A stretch of 41,553 bases of DNA, taken from the NCBI GenBank assembly GCA_014382445.1, contig JACNJS010000027.1, positions 1 through 41,553 on the forward strand, written 5' to 3'. Positions 16,864 through 26,457 of the stretch are shown in pieces (the first letter of the stretch is position 1; the number at the start of each line of letters is the position of its first letter). A model generated the notes under the pieces. That model had not been told where the DNA came from and ran no database searches. It saw only the letters and a program-made list of their open reading frames with translations. This DNA is from Bacteroidota bacterium. Its GTDB lineage: Bacteria; Bacteroidota; Bacteroidia; Bacteroidales; F082. A program made the translations under genes and the position numbers.

Positions 16864-16991
16864 AATACTATAATTGAGGATGGATAAATTTACAGAATTT
16901 TTTGTTCCAATCTAATATGGTTGCAAAATAGGCTAAAATTTTGATGTGCTGACTTCAATTTATAACTCTTTTTATTCCATTTTTAAGTTAA

Positions 16992-17217
16992 AACTAGCGC
17001 AAGTCTGAAGCGCAGGTTCACGGGTTGGGACTTGTGCTTTAATTCAACAAAACTAGCGCAAGTCTGAAGCGCAGGATCGTGGGTTGGGACTTGTGCTTTA
17101 ATTCAACAAAACTAGCAAGTCTGAAGCGTAGGATCGTGGGTTGGGACTTGTGCTTTAATTCAACGACGATAAGTTATGCACAAGTCCCTCCGCGCGGGCT
17201 TACCCTACAGACTTGCG
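16992..17217. repeat. Three 59-bp tandem repeats plus related hairpin
   Basis: Units begin AACTAGC at 16992, 17051 and 17110. Each contains CAAGTCTGAAGCG, a GGGTTGGGACTTGTGCTTT arm and AATTCAACA. CAAGTC and GACTTG within a unit can pair. A further hairpin half (CACAAGTCCC to GACTTGCG) follows at 17179-17217. The same architecture, with different bases, occurs at 33534. The rest of the gap up to 17476 shows a GTTGTCGTTGTT-type low-complexity stretch (17225-17275) and no gene. Confidence 0.9.
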
Positions 17218-17476
17218 ATAGTTGGGGTTGTCGTTGTTCTCATGGTTGTAGGGTTGTCGTGGTAGTTGTTGTGCGAATTTATATTGGGATTGGTTAAATA
17301 AATAAAGTCCACGTCCTGCCTGCGTACAAGCTTGCTTGAAGACTTGAACTAGGAAGGGTTGCGAATTGGCATTTCAGCGATCCGAACTTTCAATTTACTA
17401 CAATGTTTATTTATTGCTACCATCTTCAATTTTAGCACTATCTGCCAAATGCACTATATTTGTTGTGCAGCGTTTG

Positions 17477-18643
17477 TTATTTAATCGCAGGTAAAATAAA
17501 CCTTTTAAGAATTTTGTATATATGTTTCTTAACAACATAATTTCCACCTGTAAACACTACTACCATATTATCATCGGGAAAAATAATTATTTCCTGGCCT
17601 CCCCATCCACCAGCCTGGAATAAATTTACTTTCTCCCCTGAAATTGATATTTCATTTGTCCACCATGAGTATGCATAACCGTTCCTGCCGGAATCATCAA
17701 TAGGAATATTTATCCCAGTATTATTCTTGTAGGTTGATTTGCTTTTTGTTACCCAGTCATTCGATACTATACTTTCATTATTCCATTTGCCTTCATTCAG
17801 GTATGTTATTCCAAATTTTAACATATCTTGTGAGGTCATCTTTATTGATCCATCACAAGCATAGGTTCCATTTTTGAATTGATACCAATAAACCGAATCA
17901 ATTCCCAAAGGTGTAAATAAATACTTCTTCGAAAAATCTCCAATGTTCATCTTAGTGGCATGTTTTAATATCTCGCCTAAAATTATCGTTCCTCCGCCGT
18001 TATAAGTAAACTTTTCACCTGGTGTATTCAATAATTCTTTTTCCAATACACATTTTACAGGATCATCTGAGCATTCAAAATAAATCCTGTCAATATCATT
18101 TGCAGATGTGCCATGAGATTTCCATTCATCCCATTTTAAACCAGAAGTCATAGTAAGAAGATGTTTAATGGTAATCATCTCCTTACCATTTGTTTTGAAC
18201 TGTTGATGATCCGGTAAATAGTTAAAAATAGACTCATCCACACTTTTGATATACCCATGATCAACAGCAATACCTATGCTAGCGGAAGCAATACTTTTCG
18301 AGCATGACATGATAACATGCATACTATTTTTATCCCACTGTATCCTTTCACCATAATGGTCCGGACCATCCCACTTAAAATCATTGCCCTCAAAATATTC
18401 TTCAAAAACCAGCAAACCGTCTTTATAAATGAGAATTGAATGTACCTGGTCGTACTTATTTGCGTAAATGCAATCAATTGCTTTTGATACCAGAAAAGAA
18501 TCCATGCCAACCTGTTCCAATGTCCCAATTTCTAATCCGTTGTTAATAAATTCTGGTGGTTGATATGTGTAAACAGAAGGACAATTATTGCAACTGATAA
18601 ATAAGAATGAAAGAAATGAAATTAATAGTATAATGCTTTTCAT
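17477..18643 (-). CDS. Serine hydrolase lipoprotein, class C beta-lactamase fold
   Basis: 388 residues. A lipoprotein signal peptide ends in FLFISC (lipid-modified Cys18). The beta-lactamase-related domain has a nucleophile SxxK motif SCSK (Ser113, Lys116), a Tyr motif in FTYNGGGTIILGEIL, and near the C-terminus FQAGGWGGQEIIIFPDD in place of the third box. The family includes esterases, D-aminopeptidases and penicillin-binding-like enzymes. The substrate cannot be told. As a lipoprotein it probably acts in the periplasm or at the outer membrane. It stands alone between comEC and lpxB, surrounded by repeats and pseudogenes, which suggests acquisition. Confidence 0.88.
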   Translation of the reverse strand: MKSIILLISFLSFLFISCNNCPSVYTYQPPEFINNGLEIGTLEQVGMDSFLVSKAIDCIYANKYDQVHSILIYKDGLLVFEEYFEGNDFKWDGPDHYGERIQWDKNSMHVIMSCSKSIASASIGIAVDHGYIKSVDESIFNYLPDHQQFKTNGKEMITIKHLLTMTSGLKWDEWKSHGTSANDIDRIYFECSDDPVKCVLEKELLNTPGEKFTYNGGGTIILGEILKHATKMNIGDFSKKYLFTPLGIDSVYWYQFKNGTYACDGSIKMTSQDMLKFGITYLNEGKWNNESIVSNDWVTKSKSTYKNNTGINIPIDDSGRNGYAYSWWTNEISISGEKVNLFQAGGWGGQEIIIFPDDNMVVVFTGGNYVVKKHIYKILKRFILPAIK

Positions 18644-19654
18644 GGTATAGTTTTTATATTTCTTTTTTTGCAGATTTTCAGTCTTTCATATCTGCACAAC
18701 TTGTAGATAATCACAATTCAAAAATCATTAATTATAGTATTATGGCTAACGTAAGTCATTGATTTTATTATATTTATTGGTTATTAAGCGGTTAAAAAAT
18801 AATTACTTAAAAATAGCAAGACTGATTAGTTGGTTGAGCATTATTCAAGTAATAGGTGTAAAAGTATCATTTATTTTTTGATAATCAAATAAAATTGATG
18901 TTTTTTAATAAACTTGATGTAAGGAGTTTTGAGGGGGCTAAACTTATTACGAATGGGCTGGTGATTGAGAACCGTCAGAAGAAACAACCATAAGATTTAC
19001 ATAAATCAGATACAAATGTTGAGCCTACTTTGAATATGAATAGGTGGCCTAAACGAAAGGAAAGAGGACAAAATAATCTTACTTTGGGCGAAAGAAGGGG
19101 AGTTTAAGTTGCAAACTTAAACCAGAGAGATTCATCGCTTGCAGCTTTGGTTTTGCCCAGAAGAGCCTTGGAATGTTAAAAAAGCAAGAAAAAAGATATC
19201 GATCCGGTGTTCAGCCCCTGTAATCTATGTACAAAATATATACTTTTTAGCCAAGTACATGACAAAATTTCCAGACACCTCATGATATCTTTGACTGACA
19301 AAGGATTTAGCAAAACATGGGCGACTAACACCAATTCCATCCCAAATGTGCTTGGAAGATGTCAATTAATTCAAAGAAATAAACTAATAAATTGCTTGAA
19401 ATTGATTTAAAATGATGTACCTTTATTCTTTTATTAAACTAAAAAAATCAGTGAAGTAACAGTTATGGCACTTTTTACAGGGATTGCACTAATAGTTTCA
19501 TGTAAAAAAGATAACAGTACCGGACTTTGGTGGGGGTCTGACGATAATCGGGGAAATTAAGAAGTTAGCAATACCTATAAGTTGTAACTATTTTGTTAAA
19601 GCAGACTAGATAAATTATAATTTACAGAACTACTACTAACCAAATTCTTACGAC
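18644..19654. other. Decayed intergenic region with gene debris
   Basis: About 1 kb without an intact gene. Stretches look like eroded coding sequence, for example SFEGAKLITNGLVIENRQ followed by a stop near 18990, and a lipoprotein leader at 19465. I see no RNA gene or clear terminator. Confidence 0.5.
19465..19560 (+). pseudogene. Lipoprotein signal peptide remnant
   Basis: A 31-codon frame MALFTGIALIVSCKKDNSTG followed soon by a stop. IVSC is a good lipobox and CKKD is typical of Bacteroidota lipoproteins. The body of the gene is missing. A homopolymer of seven A at 19441-19447 just upstream separates it from a possible earlier start in another frame. Confidence 0.45.
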
Positions 19655-19975
19655 ATGAACAATAGAACCTATTTGATTATCCCGGTAATCATTTTGTTAA
19701 CGACGTGTAAAAAGGAAAAAGAAGATATTCCGGTGAGCCTTACCAAAAAGGTGATCGTCGATACCGATGCTGATGCCGACGACGCCATGGCAATTTCCTA
19801 TCTACTGCAATCCAAAGGAATTGAAGTAATCGCAATCACGGTTACCGGAACCGGGTTTATGCTTCAGGAACAGGGGGTTCCTGTAATATTGAAGTTATTG
19901 GCCATGAATGGGAAACCCACCATCCCGGTCTCATATGGAGCAAGCACGGATGTAAGCTGCAAAACTTACAATTGA
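19655..19975 (+). pseudogene. Truncated nucleoside hydrolase lipoprotein
   Basis: 106 residues. A lipoprotein signal (MNNRTYLIIPVIILLTTC) is followed by KKVIVDTDADADDAMAISYL. This is the calcium-binding aspartate cluster (DTDxDxDDAxA) of the inosine-uridine preferring nucleoside hydrolase family. The family is about 300-350 residues; everything after ~100 is missing. The frame ends inside TTACAATTGACTTAACA (19966-19982), identical to the right end of the MITE-like element at 27113-27265, so the break coincides with a mobile repeat. Non-functional as it stands. Confidence 0.8.
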
Positions 19976-20133
19976 CTTAACATTAGAGATATATGGCTTG
20001 CAACCGCATGGGCTTATGCTGATCCGCTCAATATGGCAAAGTTACTAATGAAGTTGTTTAAGAGTTGCAAATATTAATCCAGGTTATGCTGGTTTTTTGA
20101 GGAATACTTCCCTGACAATACCTCCTGCGATAC

Positions 20134-21270
20134 TCAATCATTAATACTAACAATAATCTCAGCTGCCCTCATCGAAGCACCTTTTCTCCCAAGCTCAATT
20201 TTAAGTTTCTTGTAATTGCTTGCAATCTCAATCCTTTTGTCATCATCAAATAATATTTCATCAAGAGCAGTTTTAAGGGAGGAGTAATTAAAATCCTTTT
20301 GAATCAACTCTACTACCACCTCCTTATCCATTATAAGGTTTACCAACGAAATATACTTTACCCTAACAACTCTTTTTGCAATTTCGTACGATATACTATT
20401 GCCCTTGTAGCAAACTACTTCCGGTGTGCCGATCAGTGCAGTTTCGAGAGTTGCTGTGCCGGATGTAACTATAGCTGCATCAGCAAATTGCAGGATGTTG
20501 TTTGTGTTGTTAAAAAGTAATTTTATATCATTATTACCGATAATATCACTATAAAACTTTCTGTCCAAAGTGTTAATTCCGGCAATAATAAACTGGTAGT
20601 TGGGATAGTCATTAGTCAGGCGAAGCATTGTTGTAAGCATAGCTCTCACTTCCTGTTTTCTACTTCCCGGCAGAAGGGCAATTATTGATTTGTTGTTTAA
20701 GTTATTCTTTGAAAGGAAAATAGTTTTTGTAATTTGTTTTTCATTTTCAATCGCATCAAGAAGAGGGTGGCCAACAAAGTCAACATTAACATTATATTTA
20801 GCGTAGAAATCTTTTTCAAATGGAAGTATAACCAACATTTTGTCGACAACCTTCTTAATTTTGAAAACCCTGTTACGTTTCCATGCCCATATTTGAGGTG
20901 AGATGTAATAAACCACCTTAATCCCTTGCTTTTTAACAAATTCGGCGATTCGAAGGTTGAAACCGGGATAATCGATAAGTATAAGGATATCAGGGTTGTA
21001 ATTTACAATATCCTTTTTGCAATATTTCAAATTTGAAAAAATTGTGTGTAGATTCAAAAGCACTTCGGCGAAACCCATAAAAGCCAGATCGCGATAATGT
21101 TTAACCAGCTTTCCTCCAACAGCCTGCATCTTATCACCGCCCCAATACCTGAATTCGGAATCAGGGGCAATTTGTAGAATCGCTTTCATTAGGTTCGATC
21201 CATGTAGATCACCCGAAGCTTCTCCGGCTATTAAATAGTACTTCACAGATGTTGATTTTATTGGTCTCAT
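20134..21270 (-). CDS. lpxB: Lipid-A-disaccharide synthase
   Basis: 378 residues, family GT19. The N-terminus reads YYLIAGEASGDLHGSNLMKA, the hallmark of LpxB. GGDKMQAVGG, ISPQIWAWKRNR, LLPGSRKQEVRAML and ATVTSGTATLETAL-like AIVTSGTATLETALIGTPEV follow in the expected order. It transfers 2,3-diacylglucosamine-1-phosphate from UDP to lipid X at the inner face of the inner membrane, giving the lipid A disaccharide. Full length. Same strand as surE and the 97-residue membrane protein upstream, separated by a 236-bp gap containing an ACTTCTA(A/C) microsatellite (21361-21400). Confidence 0.97.
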   Translation of the reverse strand: MRPIKSTSVKYYLIAGEASGDLHGSNLMKAILQIAPDSEFRYWGGDKMQAVGGKLVKHYRDLAFMGFAEVLLNLHTIFSNLKYCKKDIVNYNPDILILIDYPGFNLRIAEFVKKQGIKVVYYISPQIWAWKRNRVFKIKKVVDKMLVILPFEKDFYAKYNVNVDFVGHPLLDAIENEKQITKTIFLSKNNLNNKSIIALLPGSRKQEVRAMLTTMLRLTNDYPNYQFIIAGINTLDRKFYSDIIGNNDIKLLFNNTNNILQFADAAIVTSGTATLETALIGTPEVVCYKGNSISYEIAKRVVRVKYISLVNLIMDKEVVVELIQKDFNYSSLKTALDEILFDDDKRIEIASNYKKLKIELGRKGASMRAAEIIVSIND

Positions 21271-21506
21271 TCGTTAGTTAAAAATATACACTTTTAGTGC
21301 AAGACTTTCAGTTTCTATAAATTTCATTGTTTCAAGTCGGAAGTCCAGAGTTTGAAGTAACAACTTCTAACTACTAACTTCTAACTTCTAACTTTTGGCT
21401 TCCGTCCATGATTAGGTATTCTCAAAACGAATTTCATTCGTGCTATAAACCTATGATACTTTTAGTCCATAGTGGTTTAGTCGTAATTTAGTACTCAATA
21501 TTCCTA
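21271..21506. repeat. Intergenic ACTTCTA microsatellite region
   Basis: Repeats of ACTTCTAACT occur around 21361-21400, preceded by AAGTCGGAAGTCCAGAGTTTG. Such strings are frequent between Bacteroidota genes. No gene is seen. Confidence 0.6.
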
Positions 21507-21800
21507 TTATGGTTTGTAGTACATATAAAAATATGAAATTACCGCAGCAATTGTAACAAGTAATATTCCCATTCCGGTTTTTTCGAACCTCAGTTTTACC
21601 AGATAATGCCTGATGGGGAATAAGTTGGCGGCCAGGCTCAGTAAATATAGTTGGTGAAATTGATCGGTGATATGAGCATAGTAGTAGCTGTAGAGAGTGA
21701 AGTCGGCAATATAAAGCACAATAAAAAACACTAGCGGTAGCATGGTTCCTATCAACAATCCAATCGGCCATAAATCTCTTTTAAGAATACCTGGTTTCAT
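21507..21800 (-). CDS. Small integral membrane protein
   Basis: 97 residues with three or four hydrophobic helices (WPIGLLIGTMLPLVFFIVLY; LYLLSLAANLFPIRHYLV; GILLVTIAAVISYFYMYY). Function not known. It begins 11 bp after the end of surE on the same strand and lies upstream of lpxB, a neighbourhood I associate with Bacteroidota envelope genes. Confidence 0.75.
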   Translation of the reverse strand: MKPGILKRDLWPIGLLIGTMLPLVFFIVLYIADFTLYSYYYAHITDQFHQLYLLSLAANLFPIRHYLVKLRFEKTGMGILLVTIAAVISYFYMYYKP

Positions 21801-21811
21801 TGGCTAATTTT

Positions 21812-22576
21812 TTAAAGTGAAAAATCCAATTTATTAACATAATCATGAGCTGTAAAGTCGGTATGTGACGGTACTACTGAAACATAATTATCGGCTAATG
21901 CTTTTTCGTCAGTGTCGTTCCTGTCATCACCATTCTCAAATCTACCTGCAAGCCAATAGTACGTACGGCCATGCGGATCCTGGCGTTCTTCAAATTCTTC
22001 AATCCATCTGGCATCAGCCTGACGGCAAACTTTAATACCTTTAAGTGGTTCGCTGCTATTAAGAGGGAAGTTTACATTGAGGCATACACCCTTAGGTAGC
22101 CCTTCTCTAAGCACTTTTTTAGTAATGGCGATAACATACACATCAACATGGCTGAAATCAGCATGAGGGCTAAAATCATCTAATGAGAATCCAATACCCG
22201 GAACTCTGTCAATTGCACCTTCCAGCACCGCTCCCATTGTTCCTGAGTAGATAATGTTAACGGCTGCATTTGATCCATGATTTATTCCCGACAGAATCAA
22301 ATCAGGCAGCCTGCTGGCAAGCTTATGTTTGCCCAGCTTAACATTGTCAACAGGTGTTCCGGTTGTTAGATATTCCTTGTAATCCGTTTCTTCGGTAAGA
22401 AGCCTGACTCTTAATGGGTTTTGAATTGTAACAGCGTGCGCCATTCCCGACATGGGATGTTCGGAAGCAATTACAATGATTTCACCTAAGTGTTTTACCA
22501 GAGAAATAAGTTTACGTAGCCCGGGAGCATTTATTCCATCATCGTTAGTGATTAATATCAGTGGTTTTTTTGTCAT
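21812..22576 (-). CDS. surE: 5'/3'-nucleotidase SurE
   Basis: About 254 residues from the internal ATG at 22576 (MTKKPLILITNDDG). An ATG four codons earlier would overlap the DUF502 gene by 8 bp. The metal-binding NDDG motif is at the N-terminus, followed by SGMAHAVTIQNPLR, SGINHGSNAAVNIIYSGTMG and the ending VVPSHTDFTAHDYV. The enzyme dephosphorylates nucleoside 5'- or 3'-monophosphates. Four bases separate it from the upstream gene, so the two are an operon. Confidence 0.96.
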   Translation of the reverse strand: MTKKPLILITNDDGINAPGLRKLISLVKHLGEIIVIASEHPMSGMAHAVTIQNPLRVRLLTEETDYKEYLTTGTPVDNVKLGKHKLASRLPDLILSGINHGSNAAVNIIYSGTMGAVLEGAIDRVPGIGFSLDDFSPHADFSHVDVYVIAITKKVLREGLPKGVCLNVNFPLNSSEPLKGIKVCRQADARWIEEFEERQDPHGRTYYWLAGRFENGDDRNDTDEKALADNYVSVVPSHTDFTAHDYVNKLDFSL

Positions 22577-22580
22577 ACAA

Positions 22581-23168
22581 CTATTCAATATTAGTTACAC
22601 CTGCCGAAATAACAAATTTCATTACTTCGGTGGGGGAAGCAACTATCTTTGTTATATGCTCAGTAGAAACAATAAATAAATTTCCGGACCAGGCATATGA
22701 ATGCGGCAAATATACAGCTACTTTTTCATTTGGCAGTCCAATTATACTTAGGTCTTTATTAGTAATAAAACCAATTTTTTCTAAGTTCGAATCCTGACTT
22801 ATCTTTACCAAAACAGGTTCAGTAAAACGTTTTTTCTGGCCTACAAATGCAGAGACAAGATCTTTTACGGAAGTGTAAATTATTTTAATCAATGGCGCTT
22901 TGACCATTAACTTGTCGAAATATGTTACTATAGGATTGAAAATGATTGTCGATCCAAGGTAGCCGATAGCTGAGATTAATAATAACAGTACTACAAACCC
23001 CAAACCCGGAATTTCCTTACCTATTACACTAACTATCAAATTTTTGAGTAGGCCGTCTATTAAGTTGAAAAGTTCAATTATAGCCCAAAGTGTAATGGTT
23101 ATCGGTGCTAATAACAGCAAACCTTTTAAAAAATAGTTTACTAATCGTTTAGTTAATCCTTTTTTCAT
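22581..23168 (-). CDS. DUF502 family membrane protein
   Basis: 195 residues. Two N-terminal membrane helices (LLLLAPITITLWAIIELFNL; GFVVLLLLISAIGYLGSTII) are followed by a soluble domain. Typical DUF502 strings are visible: PLIKIIYTSVKDLVSAF and IIGLPNEKVAVYLPHS. Function unknown in this family; members in plants are trafficking-related (COV1-like). It precedes surE. Confidence 0.9.
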   Translation of the reverse strand: MKKGLTKRLVNYFLKGLLLLAPITITLWAIIELFNLIDGLLKNLIVSVIGKEIPGLGFVVLLLLISAIGYLGSTIIFNPIVTYFDKLMVKAPLIKIIYTSVKDLVSAFVGQKKRFTEPVLVKISQDSNLEKIGFITNKDLSIIGLPNEKVAVYLPHSYAWSGNLFIVSTEHITKIVASPTEVMKFVISAGVTNIE

Positions 23169-23433
23169 AAGATTATTGTTTTAAAGTTTAATCATCAAAA
23201 TTAAACAATATTTATGCTATATTTTTCGATGATGTTAAAGTTATGAAACCTATGCACAACCCCTTTTCCTGCCCGTTGGGTAAGCAGTTGTCAAGGAGCA
23301 CGCATCACGTTGAATGACAGCATTCTCCTGTTTTTGCAGATGTCCCAATATGAAGGTTCTGAGGTTTAGTACATGAGGAATGAAACAGTTGCAGCGATTC
23401 CTTATGCCATAAAGATAACACGCTGCAACAAAG

Positions 23434-24063
23434 CTAAATATCTAAAATGATAGTACTTCTATTTCCCTTGCCGCTATCAATAAACATATTTAGTTCTTCA
23501 TAAAGCCTGTGTGTTGGAAGCCCCATTACATTAAAATAGGATCCTTCAATTTTTTCGATAGCTACATGTCCAATCCATTCCTGTATCCCATAGGCACCGG
23601 CTTTATCAAACGGCTTATAATTACTTACGTAGAAATTAATTTCATCCTCCGACAGGTTCTTAAAAAAAACTTCGGTACTAACAGAAAAACTATGTCTCTT
23701 TTCAATTGTGCGCAGAGTTACACCGGTTATTACATGGTGTTTCTTCCCCGAAAGGCTCATTAATATTTTAAAGGCTTGTTTATGATTTGAAGGTTTGCCC
23801 AGAATAGTGTTCCCCAATGCAACTATTGTGTCAGCTGTAATAATTAGCGTATTGTTTTTCATTTCACTTACCTGAAATGCGGCTGCTTTTATCTCGCTAA
23901 GATATTGTGCAACTTTATCAACCGGAAAATCAGCCGGATAATTTTCGTCAACCTTTTTGGTTTGAACCCTGAATTTAATTCCTAACTCTTCCAGTAGTTG
24001 TTTTCTCCTTGGAGAAGCGGAAGCAAGGATTATTTCATATTTTAACAACTTGTTTTGTAACAT
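23434..24063 (-). CDS. maf: Maf-like nucleoside triphosphate pyrophosphatase
   Basis: 209 residues. ILASASPRRKQLLEELGI at the N-terminus, ADTIVALGNTILGKPSNHK, and KAGAYGIQEWIGHVAIEKIE followed by GSYFNVMGLP match the Maf/YhdE family along its whole length. It hydrolyses dTTP/UTP-type or modified nucleotides to monophosphates. It follows ubiA on the same strand with a 12-bp gap. Confidence 0.95.
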   Translation of the reverse strand: MLQNKLLKYEIILASASPRRKQLLEELGIKFRVQTKKVDENYPADFPVDKVAQYLSEIKAAAFQVSEMKNNTLIITADTIVALGNTILGKPSNHKQAFKILMSLSGKKHHVITGVTLRTIEKRHSFSVSTEVFFKNLSEDEINFYVSNYKPFDKAGAYGIQEWIGHVAIEKIEGSYFNVMGLPTHRLYEELNMFIDSGKGNRSTIILDI

Positions 24064-24075
24064 CTTTTCTTGAGT

Positions 24076-25014
24076 TTATATTTCAAAATAAAATAAAATC
24101 ATTGAAAGTATACCAACGAGCATCAGGATTTTTATCATTAAAGATAGCCTGGTATAGTTTGGTTTGGATGATGCCTTGTGAAGCAGCCCAATTATTACAA
24201 TCAACAATAAATCGATTAAAAAAAATGCGCTAAATAATAAGTTGAAATTAGCATTAAAAAAGTAGTACTGAATCAATCCGGAGGAAAAAAGTGAAATATA
24301 TGCGACTATCAAAGCAATTAATTTAGATGCACTAATACCATATTTCACAGTAAATGTTAAACATCCAAACCTGTTATCACCTTTGTAATCCTCAATATCT
24401 TTAATTACTTCGCGTAGTAGGCTTACCATAAAAGCAAATCCCATATAAATAATTAATAGTCGGTTTATTAAAGGAAAATCAGATTGAACATTAACAAATA
24501 CTGCCGCGTTGTTGCTCAGTGCATAAAACTCAAACAGCCAAACCAAAGCAAATGATAATGAGCTTAGAAATGAAATTACAATATTTCCTACCAGCGGTTG
24601 ACACTTATATTTTTGTGAATAGAACCAAAGTAATCCTGCACTGAAAACAAATATCAAACTAAAATTTATCTGATTTATCAAATACGATAAAAGCGCTCCT
24701 GTAATAATCCCTGTACAAGTAGTAATCCAATATAATCTGTAGGCAAACTCCACCGAAACCATTTTTCCAATGATGTTTTTTCCGGGTTTGTTTATTGAAT
24801 CGGTATTAATGTCGCTTACATCATTAATAATATAGCCTCCAATTGCAATTAGCAAAGTTGAAACTACGAGGAGAGCAAATTCTGCAAAAGTTAATCCATC
24901 AGAAAAAACCTTAATGTCTAATCCTGGCTTAATAATGAAAACCAGCATAAAGCTCATACTCAATACTATAATTATGAGATTAGGCCAGCGGATTAGTTTT
25001 AGAAATGTTGTCAT
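24076..25014 (-). CDS. UbiA family prenyltransferase (GGGP synthase-type)
   Basis: About 312 residues with around eight membrane helices. The two Asp motifs are GGYIINDVSDINTDSINKPG and VIKDIEDYKGDNRFG, as in UbiA enzymes that move a prenyl group from a diphosphate donor. Bacteroidota members are usually annotated as geranylgeranylglycerol-phosphate geranylgeranyltransferases; the substrate is not shown here. A longer reading from ATG 25044 would add ten residues, MTTTTTTTTT, encoded by a GTTGTC-type microsatellite. I prefer the inner ATG at 25014 (MTTFLKLIRWPN). Confidence 0.88.
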   Translation of the reverse strand: MTTFLKLIRWPNLIIIVLSMSFMLVFIIKPGLDIKVFSDGLTFAEFALLVVSTLLIAIGGYIINDVSDINTDSINKPGKNIIGKMVSVEFAYRLYWITTCTGIITGALLSYLINQINFSLIFVFSAGLLWFYSQKYKCQPLVGNIVISFLSSLSFALVWLFEFYALSNNAAVFVNVQSDFPLINRLLIIYMGFAFMVSLLREVIKDIEDYKGDNRFGCLTFTVKYGISASKLIALIVAYISLFSSGLIQYYFFNANFNLLFSAFFLIDLLLIVIIGLLHKASSKPNYTRLSLMIKILMLVGILSMILFYFEI

Positions 25015-25052
25015 TGTTGTTGTCGTTGTTGTCGTTGTTGTCATTGTTGTCC
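25012..25052. repeat. GTTGTTGTC microsatellite at the 5' end of ubiA
   Basis: Nine-base units of GTTGTTGTC, with ATTGTTGTC variants, extend from the presumed start codon upstream. In the sense strand they read ACAACGACA and would encode poly-Thr. The same kind of sequence abuts dnaE and the S23 gene. Confidence 0.85.
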
Positions 25053-25055
25053 TTT

Positions 25056-25118
25056 ACTGGCGCGCGTTTCCGAACGCGTGACCAATCACTGGCGCACGTT
25101 TCAACCCGTGACCCGCCA
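25056..25118. repeat. Two 32-bp tandem hairpin repeats
   Basis: ACTGGCGCGCGTTTC at 25056 and ACTGGCGCACGTTTC at 25088 start two diverged units. The first contains CGCGTT-TCCG-AACGCG, a hairpin. They lie between kdsC and ubiA and are more GC-rich than the surroundings, as for REP-like elements. Confidence 0.75.
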
Positions 25119-25130
25119 ACCAATCAACCC

Positions 25131-25652
25131 TCACCAACGAAACGATTCCTCCGTCATCCATTTACCCTGAACTTTTAGCACTTGCTCAATTATATCTCGT
25201 ACGCAACCTTTTCCTCCACTTTTATCAGAAATATATATTGAAATTTCTTTAATTTCTTCACAAGCATCTGACGGACATACAGGCACTCCAACCAGTTTCA
25301 TAACTCTTAAATCAGGTATGTCGTCACCCATAAAAATTATCTCTTCAGGATCGATTTTTTTATTTTTGATGTATTCGTTAAATATCTCGACTTTATCTTT
25401 TACTCCTAAAAAAACATCAGTAATATTGAGTGCCCCAAATCTGTTCTCCACCGATTGTGAGAAACCTCCGGAAATAATTACAACGTTATAACCCAGCTTA
25501 ATAGCCAGCTGAAGCACATAACCATCTTTCACATTTGCTGATCGTAAAGGGTGACCTTCGTGTTGTAGAATTAGTGCCCCATCAGTCATAACACCATCGT
25601 AATCGAACATGAATGTCGTTATTTTCTTGAGTTTTTCTTTGTAATTTGTCAT
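25131..25652 (-). CDS. kdsC: Kdo-8-phosphate phosphatase, HAD superfamily
   Basis: 173 residues from ATG 25652 (MTNYKEKLKKITTFMFDYDG). The earlier in-frame ATG at 25775 lies inside the upstream gene and adds a hydrophobic, non-conserved leader. HAD motifs are FMFDYDGVMTDG, VIISGG, and FMGDDIPDLRVM, typical of the small capless class. KdsC hydrolyses 3-deoxy-D-manno-octulosonate 8-phosphate on the way to CMP-Kdo for lipopolysaccharide core, matching the nearby lpxB. It starts 5 bp after the stop of the DUF2520 gene. Confidence 0.93.
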   Translation of the reverse strand: MTNYKEKLKKITTFMFDYDGVMTDGALILQHEGHPLRSANVKDGYVLQLAIKLGYNVVIISGGFSQSVENRFGALNITDVFLGVKDKVEIFNEYIKNKKIDPEEIIFMGDDIPDLRVMKLVGVPVCPSDACEEIKEISIYISDKSGGKGCVRDIIEQVLKVQGKWMTEESFRW

Positions 25653-25656
25653 ACTA

Positions 25657-26454
25657 TTAATCAGTTTTAGGACCATGTTTTTTAATAATTTGATCTGATA
25701 GTAGTTTGTATATTTTCTTAAATTCAGGATGCTTAGCCAGAAGTAATAGTTGCTTGTTGATAGTTGATATGTCATTTCTTCGTGCCGGCCCGGTTTGTGC
25801 TTCCGCAGGATTTACTTCACTTATTTTAGTTGCGGTTTCTTCAATAAGAGGATGTAATAATGAAAAATCAATACCCTCATCATTAAGAACATCGTGTGCA
25901 ATATTGTACATCAGATTAGTAAAATTATTAACAGTAACGGCACATAGGTGTAAATACTGACGCTGGTTTGAACTTAGCAATACTACATTGTTACTTATTT
26001 TATTTGCTAACTGAACAAGTAATTGTGAAATAGTTTCATCTGATCCTTCAATACAAATGGGTACTTTTTTGAAATCAACAATTTTGTTTTTGGTAAATGT
26101 TTGTACAGGGTAAAATACGCCATAACTTTTAATATTACCACCAAGAATTTCAGATGGTTGGCTCCCCGATGTGTGAGTAACAATACCTTCTATATTTTTA
26201 AATTTTGATACTACATTGCTAATTTCTGTGTCGGGAGTTGCAATAATGTAGAGGTCTGAAACAATATTTAGTTCCTCAATACTAACTGCAATGCCACTAC
26301 CAACTTTCTCGGCCAGCAATTTTGAATTATCCGGATTTGGTGAGTAGACCTCCAAAATTTTAATTCCGGCTTTAGAAAGTGCAATGCCCAGAGCTGTAGC
26401 AACATTTCCTGAGCCTATAATGCTAACCGTTGATATTTTTTTTGTTGATTGCAA
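25657..26454 (-). CDS. Rossmann-like DUF2520 protein
   Basis: 265 residues. An N-terminal NAD(P)-binding Rossmann fold (TVSIIGSGNVATALGIALSK) is followed by a C-terminal helical domain with LCAVTVNNFTNLMYNIAHDV and AQTGPARRNDISTINKQL. This matches the DUF2520 family, related to pyrroline-carboxylate and ketopantoate reductases. No substrate is known to me. It is directly upstream of kdsC and 3 bp after the preceding gene, forming an operon. Confidence 0.92.
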   Translation of the reverse strand: MQSTKKISTVSIIGSGNVATALGIALSKAGIKILEVYSPNPDNSKLLAEKVGSGIAVSIEELNIVSDLYIIATPDTEISNVVSKFKNIEGIVTHTSGSQPSEILGGNIKSYGVFYPVQTFTKNKIVDFKKVPICIEGSDETISQLLVQLANKISNNVVLLSSNQRQYLHLCAVTVNNFTNLMYNIAHDVLNDEGIDFSLLHPLIEETATKISEVNPAEAQTGPARRNDISTINKQLLLLAKHPEFKKIYKLLSDQIIKKHGPKTD

Positions 26455-26457
26455 ATG

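Noticed and set aside
16992-17165. CRISPR array
   Set aside because: Units are head-to-tail near-identical copies without variable spacers, and no cas gene is present.
17079-17297. 72-codon frame over the 59-bp repeats
   Set aside because: Repeat-derived, with a poly-Val stretch from the GTTGTC satellite.
19207-19410. 67-codon frame before the lipoprotein remnant
   Set aside because: No recognised domain; the region looks eroded and the frame is likely chance.
25653-25775. 41-residue N-terminal extension of KdsC
   Set aside because: Lies within the DUF2520 coding region and is not conserved; ATG 25652 fits the family.
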